From NCBI GenBank assembly GCA_030427635.1, contig JAUIBA010000010.1, positions 62,001 through 126,000 on the forward strand: a stretch of DNA of 64,000 nucleotides. Reading direction: 5' to 3'. Position 1 is the first letter of the stretch. Each line of letters opens with the position of its first letter. Under the pieces are notes generated by a model, which did no database searches, was not told the origin of the DNA, and worked only from the letters and a program-made list of their open reading frames with translations. Below are positions 57,962 through 64,000 of this stretch, one piece after another. The position numbers and the translations under genes were made by a program. Source of the stretch: Bacteroidia bacterium. Lineage in GTDB: Bacteria > Bacteroidota > Bacteroidia > Chitinophagales > Chitinophagaceae.

Positions 57962-59395
57962 TTATTTTACCACAGTTACCTTACCTGTAGTCTTACTGTT
58001 ACCTGCACTCAGGGTGTAGGTATACAGGCCGGCAGGTAGCCTGGAAACATCCAGTGTTGCTATGCCTGTTAATGCATTGGCAATGGTCTGTTGAGCTACT
58101 GTCTGTCCCAGCATATTGGTTAAAGTCACATCCATATCGGCAGTTGTTTTAATTCTGTATGGGATGTTTATTTCTGTTACCGCTGGTACGGGATACGCCT
58201 GGCTGGCTGTTATCAGCTTAGTGTCTGTTACTTTGGTAGTAACAGTACCGCACGTAGCACAGGTAGCTTTTACTGATATGTCAGGATACTGTATGTCGGC
58301 AGCGCTGGTAAGAGCGCCTGCATACCAGTACCACTGTGGTGAGTAGCCGGTAGATGTTGTTCTGCTGGCAAAGCTGCCCGTATTTCTGTCTGTACTGTTA
58401 TATGGAGGGAACTGTACACTGCTCGATGTGCCACGGAAACCTACTGCACCGCGGAACATGTTGTACTTAACAGGTGGTACCGTAGGGCTGCCAAAGAATA
58501 CCGTATCGTATGGGGTAAATGTATTGTCGCCCGACAGGAACGATACAGAAACGCCTACCATTTCACCCGGATTTATGGTGATTGGCGGGTCAAATTTTAC
58601 CTTGCCTACATATATACCATTTACTGTATCCGCTTCCCATGATGGTGGTGTCGTTGTGTTATCCAGCAGTATGTCTCTCTGCTGCATAGTAGTACCTGCT
58701 GCTACTCTGTTGCCTCCGCTGAAGCCTACACGCTGTATTTTCATTGGGCTGCCTACTGCTGTATAGTTAGTCAGGGGACTGCCAGATGCTACTGTAACTG
58801 TATTTTCCACAATGTCAGAACCCGTAACTCCGGTTCCGTGTATTACTGATACTCTGAGGGTGTCGATAGGCCCTGTGGGAGATAATTTAGCCGGGTTTAC
58901 CAGATAGGTCCCGGTAAACATTACAGAGTCTATTGTGTAGGCATCTGTAGCTGTTATTTTCATTTCTCCGTCAAAGTAGTCATACTCGTTAAAGCCATCA
59001 TTCAGGGGCACATAGAAAGAAGGATCCAGCACCATGTTCATGGATACAAACCGGATGGTGTCAAAAGTAGTACCACCGCTACCGTCAGAGTATGCCGCAA
59101 GGCCGTCATCACTTCCCCACATATAGGGCAGCGAAAAACCGATGGAACTGGACATGGCTGTTTCGTTTAAATCGAAATAGTCATTGTAATTATACCACCG
59201 CGAGCCGCCTGCTGTTGTTTTGTTGGCGGTACCCGGGTGATGCTCATGTAGTGAATGGTGCATTCGTTGCCTGAACGATGCATAATCCACTTCCATAGGT
59301 GAGGGCAGATGCCGGTTTACGTTGGCACGTTCCTGGGCTTCGCTCTGTGCTGCCATCGAAGCCATAGTCAGAAGAAGTAACATTCTTTTTTTCAT
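57962..59395 (-). CDS. T9SS type A cargo protein, paralogue 2 of 3
   Basis: A 477-residue secreted protein with signal peptide MKKRMLLLLTMASMAAQSEA. It shares with its neighbours RWYNYNDYFDLNETAMSSSIGFSLPYMWG, AYTIDSVMFTGTYLVNPAK, LRVSVIHGTG, the DTTPS-like TTPPSWEADTVNGIYVGKVKF, and DTVFFGSPTVPPVKYNMFRGAVGFRG. The CATCG motif comes before the sorting domain (QAYPVPAVTEINIPYRI; LTNMLGQTVAQQ; GLYTYTLSAGNSKTTGKV). It is closer to paralogue 3 than to paralogue 1, because both share the FFGSPTVPPVKYNMFR and SPTxxYVDTLRV wording. Function unknown. Confidence 0.85.
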   Translation of the reverse strand: MKKRMLLLLTMASMAAQSEAQERANVNRHLPSPMEVDYASFRQRMHHSLHEHHPGTANKTTAGGSRWYNYNDYFDLNETAMSSSIGFSLPYMWGSDDGLAAYSDGSGGTTFDTIRFVSMNMVLDPSFYVPLNDGFNEYDYFDGEMKITATDAYTIDSVMFTGTYLVNPAKLSPTGPIDTLRVSVIHGTGVTGSDIVENTVTVASGSPLTNYTAVGSPMKIQRVGFSGGNRVAAGTTMQQRDILLDNTTTPPSWEADTVNGIYVGKVKFDPPITINPGEMVGVSVSFLSGDNTFTPYDTVFFGSPTVPPVKYNMFRGAVGFRGTSSSVQFPPYNSTDRNTGSFASRTTSTGYSPQWYWYAGALTSAADIQYPDISVKATCATCGTVTTKVTDTKLITASQAYPVPAVTEINIPYRIKTTADMDVTLTNMLGQTVAQQTIANALTGIATLDVSRLPAGLYTYTLSAGNSKTTGKVTVVK

Positions 59396-59556
59396 CTGAT
59401 CTTTTGTTTTTAAGGGTTAAGAAATGAGCATGTAGGATTTACAAGCTATAGATATCAATGTCTCAAATATTATACCACGTTTCATGTTTGAGACTCTATA
59501 TTTCATTTTTCACCCTTTAATCCCCTTCTTTTCTTTATAAAGCAGGATTGTATTAC

Positions 59557-59592
59557 AAAAGAAACGGGTTGCCAATGGGCAACCCGTTTTAT
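59557..59592 (-). terminator. Terminator of T9SS paralogue 3
   Basis: Twelve-bp stem AAACGGGTTGCC (59562-59573) / GGCAACCCGTTT (59578-59589), loop AATG. The A run upstream gives the minus-strand T tract. Confidence 0.85.
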
Positions 59593-59616
59593 ATTCAGAC
59601 GATTGAAAATCTCTGA

Positions 59617-61038
59617 TTAGTGTGCTACAGCTACACGGCCTGTAGTGCGTACACCGTCAGCTATTACAGCATAAGTGTAAAGACCTGAAGGCAGAGCAGT
59701 AGTGTTGAACTTAGCAACACCGTTAGCTACATTACCCATATTCTGAGTAGCAACTACCTGGCCCATTACGTTTGTAAGAGTAACAGTAACGTTAGCGTTA
59801 TTCTGCATAGAGAATGGAACATTCAGTTCACCTACAGCAGGGTTAGGATAAGCATTTACTTTTACTTTTTCTACAGAGCTTACTGATGTAGGTGGTTCTG
59901 TAACCACACCGCAGCTTGCACATGCCGATACATGGAAAGAGATATCTGGGTACTGTGCAGTAGCAGCAGATGAACCTGCACTCCAGAACCAGTGTGGAGA
60001 GTAAGCCGCTTCGTCGCCGCTTGCATAACCACCTGTGTTACGGTCGTTTACGTTATATGTCAGCCAGTTTACAGTTGCACCTGAACCTTTGTATGCAATG
60101 ATTGGGCGGAACATGTTGTACTTAACTGGTGGTACTGTTGGGCTACCGAAGAATACGGTATCACCTGCAGCATAGCCAGGATCACCTGTGATGAAACTTA
60201 CGCTGATACCAACCATGTTACCGGCTGGTACGTTAAATCCACCTGGTATTTCTATAGCGCCTATGTATATACCGTTTACGGTATCTGCAGACCATGATGC
60301 AGGAGTTACTGTGTTATCCAGCAGGATGTCTTTAGTGAATGACGGGCTGCCGTTTACGTAATTGTTAGCAGTGTCAAACAGCATGTACTGATATTTGAAT
60401 GTAGAACCTACTGCAGCGCCATAGTTTGTGAACAGGTCACCTGAAGCTACAGTCAGAGAGCCTTCGCGGATGTTGCTGGTAGCAGCGCCATTACCGTAAA
60501 CTACTTTTACACGGAGTGTATCTACATAGCCTGATGCTCCAACCTTTGCAGGATTGGTAACATACAGACCTGTGAACAGCAGTGAGTCGATAGTGAAAGC
60601 ATCTGCTGATGTGATTTTTGTTTCACCCAGGTAATAGTTATAGTCATTAAAACCATTATAACTGGTACCGAAAGCAGGATCTGTCATCATACCGTAAGAG
60701 ATAAAGTTTACAGTATCGAATGTAGTACCGCCTGAACCATCACCATAAGCCATCAGCGCATCGGGAGAATGCCACAGATATGGTGCTGCAAAGTCAATAG
60801 AACTTGACATTGCACTTTCGTTCTGGTCAAAGAAATCAACATAACTGTACCAACGTGGATCTGCAGTAGTTTTGTGAGCCAGACCCTTGTCCGATTTCAA
60901 TCTGTCCCTCATCATGCTCTTGTATCGAGCTGCGTCAATCTCACTGGGTGTAGCATTCACCACCGACTTTGGCTTAAGCTGCGCTGTCGTAGTGAAAGCG
61001 ATAGAGCCTGATGCTAAAAGTAAAAATAGCTTTCTCAT
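59617..61038 (-). CDS. T9SS type A cargo protein, paralogue 3 of 3
   Basis: A 473-residue secreted protein with signal peptide MRKLFLLLASGSIAFTTTA. The core blocks match paralogues 1 and 2 (PRWYSYVDFFDQNESAMSSSIDFAAPYLWHS; AFTIDSLLFTGLYVTNPAK; DTVFFGSPTVPPVKYNMFRP). A CASCG motif precedes the sorting domain (VNAYPNPAVGELNVPFSM; LTNVMGQVVATQ; GLYTYAVIADGVRTTGRVAVAH). It is divergent from the MocR-type regulator gene across 213 bp that carry two related palindromic sites, so it is the copy most likely controlled by that regulator (inference). Confidence 0.85.
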   Translation of the reverse strand: MRKLFLLLASGSIAFTTTAQLKPKSVVNATPSEIDAARYKSMMRDRLKSDKGLAHKTTADPRWYSYVDFFDQNESAMSSSIDFAAPYLWHSPDALMAYGDGSGGTTFDTVNFISYGMMTDPAFGTSYNGFNDYNYYLGETKITSADAFTIDSLLFTGLYVTNPAKVGASGYVDTLRVKVVYGNGAATSNIREGSLTVASGDLFTNYGAAVGSTFKYQYMLFDTANNYVNGSPSFTKDILLDNTVTPASWSADTVNGIYIGAIEIPGGFNVPAGNMVGISVSFITGDPGYAAGDTVFFGSPTVPPVKYNMFRPIIAYKGSGATVNWLTYNVNDRNTGGYASGDEAAYSPHWFWSAGSSAATAQYPDISFHVSACASCGVVTEPPTSVSSVEKVKVNAYPNPAVGELNVPFSMQNNANVTVTLTNVMGQVVATQNMGNVANGVAKFNTTALPSGLYTYAVIADGVRTTGRVAVAH

Positions 61039-61075
61039 TTTCTTGCTTGTTAAAATGGTTTTTGATGAAAAAATG

Positions 61076-61103
61076 GTAACGGTAAAGTTACAGTATTTTA
61101 CAA
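61076..61103. promoter_or_regulatory. Regulator site 1 between T9SS gene and MocR gene
   Basis: GTAAC (61076-61080) and GTTAC (61087-61091) flank GGTAAA. The segment from GGTAA (61081) to TTTTACA (61097-61103) recurs imperfectly at site 2. It is 38 bp in front of the T9SS gene's start. Confidence 0.5.
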
Positions 61104-61146
61104 CATAAAAAAGATTTTCGTCACGGAAAAGACCCCCTTCGCGGCA

Positions 61147-61175
61147 AACGGTAACTTTACCGTTAAATTTTACAC
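61147..61175. promoter_or_regulatory. Regulator site 2, perfect palindrome
   Basis: Perfect 8-bp inverted repeat AACGGTAA (61147-61154) / TTACCGTT (61157-61164) with a 2-bp centre, followed by TTTTACA as in site 1. It lies 88 bp upstream of the MocR-type gene's ATG. Binding by that regulator is an inference. Confidence 0.55.
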
Positions 61176-61251
61176 AAAATCCGTGCCATATTTATATCGT
61201 AGCTTTATGTATTGAAATATTTATCTTGTATAGTGCCCCTATTATCAGTAT

Positions 61252-62688
61252 ATGAGTAGCAGTCAGCTAGTATCAGATCATAAGTATCTGGCCCTTGCCT
61301 CAGGTATAGAGCAGCAGATACTATCGCAGGTGTTGCGTACTGGAGAGAAGTTGCCCTCGGTACGTAGCCTCAGCACACAGCGCGGTGTTAGTGTCAGCAC
61401 GGTGTTGCAGGCCTATTATCATCTGGAGGGCAAGGGGCTTATTGAGTCCCGGCCACAGTCAGGCTATTTTGTCCGCTTTGACCCTTCCCGCTTCCCGCGC
61501 AAAATTCAGAAATCAGATCCCCGGCCCGAGGTGCGCAGTAAAGATGTGGAAACCATTATTTCAGAAGTCTACAGTGATTTCACCATGGATGGTGTTATCC
61601 GCTTTTCCCTCAGTGTTCCGGCACCTGAGCTTTTGCCATTGGCTAAGCTCAACAAGGCTATGATGCAGGCCCTGCGCGATTTGCCGGCCAATGGTACTCA
61701 GTATGAGGAAGTAAAGGGTAACAGTCTGCTATGTCGTCAGGTAGCTGCAAGGTCTATAGAGTGGGGCGGGCATCTGCAGGAGGAGGATATCATTACCACA
61801 TCTGGCTGTATGAGTGCTATTGCTTACAGCCTTATGGCCGTTACCAGCCCTGGCGATACAATAGCTGTAGAGAGTCCTGTATATTTTGGTGCGCTTCGTT
61901 TTGCGCGTAGTATAGGGCTTAAGGTGCTGGAGCTACCTACCGACCCCGATACGGGTGTAGACCCCGACGATGTAGCTAAAGCGTTGCATACACACAACAT
62001 CAAGGCATGCTTTTTTGTTACCAACTTCAGTAATCCGCTGGGCTATTGTATGCCCGATGAGCAGAAACAGCATCTGGTAAAGCTTTTGGCGCATCATGGC
62101 GTACCGCTGATAGAAGATGACTTGTATGGCGATGTTTACTTTGGTAAGACACGCCCCCGTTCATGTAAGAGTTATGATGAGGAAGGGAATGTGCTATGGT
62201 GCAGCTCTGTATCCAAGACGCTGGCACCGGGCTACAGGGTTGGGTGGGTAGCCCCGGGGCGCTTTTATGATAAGGTACGGCACCTGAAGCTTTACCATAG
62301 TATCACCGCCGCTACTGCCCAGCAGCAGGCCATAGGCTCTTTTTTGGCAACCGGTCGTTATGAGCATCATTTGCGTAGCCTCAGGCATACACTCCATGCC
62401 AATAGTTTGCGTTTCATTGGTGCTGTTATTCAATATTTCCCGGCAGGCGTGCGCATTTCTAACCCTCAGGGTGGGTTTATTTTGTGGGTAGAACTGGATA
62501 AGTCTATCGATACGTATCAGTTATATCAGGAGGCTTTGCTGCATAAAATCAGCATTGCGCCGGGTACTATGTTCTCTCTGCACGACCGTTATCAGAATTG
62601 TCTCCGTCTCAGTTACGGGATGGTATGGTCGGTCGATGTGGAGCGTGCGCTGAAAAAGCTGGGAAGCCTCATCAAGGCTATGATGTAA
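61252..62688 (+). CDS. MocR-family regulator (GntR HTH fused to aminotransferase class I)
   Basis: A 478-residue fusion. Residues about 10-80 are a GntR-type winged helix (LRTGEKLPSVRSLSTQRGVSVSTVLQAYYHLEGKGLIESRPQSGYFV). Residues about 115-478 are a fold-type I PLP aminotransferase with the pyridoxal Lys322 in CSSVSKTLAPGYRVGW, the PLP-phosphate Asn/Asp region (TNFSNPLGY; LIEDDLYGDVYF) and a C-terminal Arg in CLRLSYG. MocR proteins bind PLP or an amino-acid adduct and switch transcription of nearby genes, often divergent ones. The divergent T9SS gene and two palindromic sites in between are candidate targets. A pdx target typical of PdxR was not seen. It ends in a 38-bp perfect palindrome. 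Confidence 0.92.
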   Translation: MSSSQLVSDHKYLALASGIEQQILSQVLRTGEKLPSVRSLSTQRGVSVSTVLQAYYHLEGKGLIESRPQSGYFVRFDPSRFPRKIQKSDPRPEVRSKDVETIISEVYSDFTMDGVIRFSLSVPAPELLPLAKLNKAMMQALRDLPANGTQYEEVKGNSLLCRQVAARSIEWGGHLQEEDIITTSGCMSAIAYSLMAVTSPGDTIAVESPVYFGALRFARSIGLKVLELPTDPDTGVDPDDVAKALHTHNIKACFFVTNFSNPLGYCMPDEQKQHLVKLLAHHGVPLIEDDLYGDVYFGKTRPRSCKSYDEEGNVLWCSSVSKTLAPGYRVGWVAPGRFYDKVRHLKLYHSITAATAQQQAIGSFLATGRYEHHLRSLRHTLHANSLRFIGAVIQYFPAGVRISNPQGGFILWVELDKSIDTYQLYQEALLHKISIAPGTMFSLHDRYQNCLRLSYGMVWSVDVERALKKLGSLIKAMM

Positions 62689-62689
62689 T

Positions 62690-62727
62690 GTAAAAGGAGC
62701 GGGAGATGCATCTCCCGCTCCTTTTAC
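62690..62727. terminator. Perfect 38-bp palindromic bidirectional terminator
   Basis: Each base of 62690-62708 pairs with 62709-62727 (19-bp arms). The core GGAGCGGGAGATG is flanked by A4 and T4 runs. It serves both the MocR-type gene and the convergent ABC-F gene. Confidence 0.9.
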
Positions 62728-62756
62728 GTTTGTTATGTCCCTGCGGTACTCAGCGT

Positions 62757-64000
62757 TTAGCTGGTTACTGCATACAGTTCAGCTTTGGCAGCTTTCACTC
62801 TGTCGCTGCTTACATATTCGTCAAAAGTCATTTCACGGTCTATCAGTCCTCCGGGAGTCAGTTCCAGTACCCTGTCGGCTACGGTACTGGCCAGCTCGTG
62901 GTCACGGGTGGTGAAGAGGATGGTTCCCTTGAAGTCCTTCATACCATTGTTCAGTGCCGTAATGCTTTCCAGATCCAGGTGGTTGGTAGGCTCATCCAGC
63001 ATCAGCACATTGCCTTTCAGCATCATCATGCGGCTCATCATGCAGCGCATTTTTTCACCACCACTCAGCACACTGGACTTTTTCAGCGTCTCCTCGCCAG
63101 AGAAGAGCATGCGTCCCAGAAATCCACGGATGAAAGTTTCATCTTTTTCTTCAGAGTATTGACGCAGCCAGTCTACCAGGTTGTCGTCATTGTCTTTGAA
63201 GTATTTAGTGTTGTCATTTGGCAGATAAGTAGGTGTTACAGTTACACCCCAGCGGAAACTGCCGCCAAAGTCATTGTCCTCTCCTGCCAGTATCTCATAG
63301 AATGCCGATGTTGCCAGAGAGTTGGATGAAAGTACCGCTATCTTCTGTCCGCGTTTCAGGTCAAAGCTGATGTTGTTAAACAGAACTTCACCGTTCAGCG
63401 TTTTGCTTAACTCTTTTACTTCCAGTATCTGGTCGCCGGCCTCACGTACCTGGTTGTTAAACAGGATAGCAGGATATTTTCTGTTAGACGGACGCATTTC
63501 GTCCAGCTTTATTTTATCCAGTGCTTTCTTACGGCTGGTAGCCTGTTTTGATTTTGAGGCGTTGGCAGAGAATCGGGCAATGAACTCTTTCAGTTCAGCA
63601 ATTTTATCTTCAGCCTTCTTGTTCTGGTCAGCACGCTGTTTCAGCAACAGCTGGCTCGATTCGTACCAGAATGTATAGTTACCTGAGAAGATGTTGATTT
63701 TACCGAAGTCAATATCTGCCACATGCGTACATACCTTATCCAGGAAGTGACGGTCGTGCGATACTACCAGTACTATTTTGTCATAGTCTGCTAGGAAGTC
63801 TTCCAGCCAGTTGATGGTCTCAAGATCCAGGTCATTGGTCGGTTCATCCAGCAGCATAATGTCCGGATGGCCAAAGAGTGCCTGTGCCAGGAGCACACGT
63901 ACTTTCTGGTTACCATCCAGCTCTTTCAGCAGCTTGTGGTGATGTTCTTCCTTTATGCCCAGGTTGCTCAGCAGGGTAGCTGCATCACTTTCCGCATTCC
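62757..64000 (-). CDS. ABC-F family ATPase (5' part outside window)
   Basis: The minus-strand frame is open from the right edge to the stop at 62757 (about 414 codons visible); the N-terminal part is missing. Visible: the end of the first ABC domain (Walker B IMLLDEPTNDLDLET, switch VVSHDRHFLDKV), a charged interdomain linker (about 60 residues, KAEDKIAELKEFIARF...), then the second ABC domain with signature LSGGEKMRC, Walker B VLMLDEPTNHLDLES and a switch His in FTTRDHE. There is no transmembrane segment, as expected for ABC-F translation factors that act on the ribosome E site. The wording resembles the YbiT branch (GVTVTPTYLPNDNTKYF), but the subtype cannot be fixed without the start. The missing part and the closely related resistance ABC-Fs cannot be compared here. 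Confidence 0.9.
   Translation of the reverse strand, partial: NAESDAATLLSNLGIKEEHHHKLLKELDGNQKVRVLLAQALFGHPDIMLLDEPTNDLDLETINWLEDFLADYDKIVLVVSHDRHFLDKVCTHVADIDFGKINIFSGNYTFWYESSQLLLKQRADQNKKAEDKIAELKEFIARFSANASKSKQATSRKKALDKIKLDEMRPSNRKYPAILFNNQVREAGDQILEVKELSKTLNGEVLFNNISFDLKRGQKIAVLSSNSLATSAFYEILAGEDNDFGGSFRWGVTVTPTYLPNDNTKYFKDNDDNLVDWLRQYSEEKDETFIRGFLGRMLFSGEETLKKSSVLSGGEKMRCMMSRMMMLKGNVLMLDEPTNHLDLESITALNNGMKDFKGTILFTTRDHELASTVADRVLELTPGGLIDREMTFDEYVSSDRVKAAKAELYAVTS

Overview
The window looks like chromosome of a Bacteroidota, most likely a member of the Chitinophagales or Chitinophagaceae. The evidence is the number of secreted proteins with type IX secretion system (T9SS) C-terminal sorting domains (five type A, one type B), TAnnTTTG-type -7 promoter boxes, absence of clear Shine-Dalgarno sites, and Bacteroidota-typical families (DUF5686, GH92, imelysin/di-heme oxidoreductase, UMF1 transporter, RicT). 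No insertion sequence, prophage, CRISPR array, tRNA or rRNA was recognised.

Layout. 1-2413 (-) is a carboxypeptidase-regulatory/DUF5686 outer-membrane protein running off the left edge. A small lipoprotein follows (2484-3020). 3303-22556 is one giant gene (6417 codons) for a modular T9SS adhesin-like protein: GEVED and FnIII-like domains, two beta-helix regions, 11 tandem repeats of about 92 residues, 35 tandem repeats of about 89 residues, three Ig-like domains and a type A sorting domain. 22641-32523 is mostly metabolism and transport: an arginase-family hydrolase, a membrane zinc peptidase, an ALDH7-like aldehyde dehydrogenase, an OmpR-type response regulator, malate dehydrogenase and an Nramp transporter fused to a UspA domain. 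32684-38512 carries two more T9SS cargo proteins and a DUF1003 protein. metK follows. 40206-44135 is an imelysin / di-heme oxidoreductase / imelysin cluster, probably for iron. 44155-50181 has a UMF1 transporter, a hotdog thioesterase, RicT and a GH92 mannosidase. 50284-52253 is an SPFH (band 7) protein coupled to a NAD-kinase-fold protein. It converges on a tight four-gene operon of exported proteins that includes a CsgG homologue (52262-55482). Then come a GyrI-like protein, three tandem paralogous T9SS cargo genes (56364-61038), a MocR-type regulator (61252-62688), and an ABC-F ATPase cut by the right edge.

Many genes are separate transcription units bounded by strong hairpin terminators, which I located by eye. 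The clearest regulatory signals are a perfect 9+9 bp inverted repeat in front of the Nramp gene and a pair of related palindromic sites between the MocR gene and the divergent T9SS gene. The least explained parts are the giant repeat protein, the SPFH/NAD-kinase-like pair and the CsgG-like operon. All family assignments come from reading motifs; no database search was possible.
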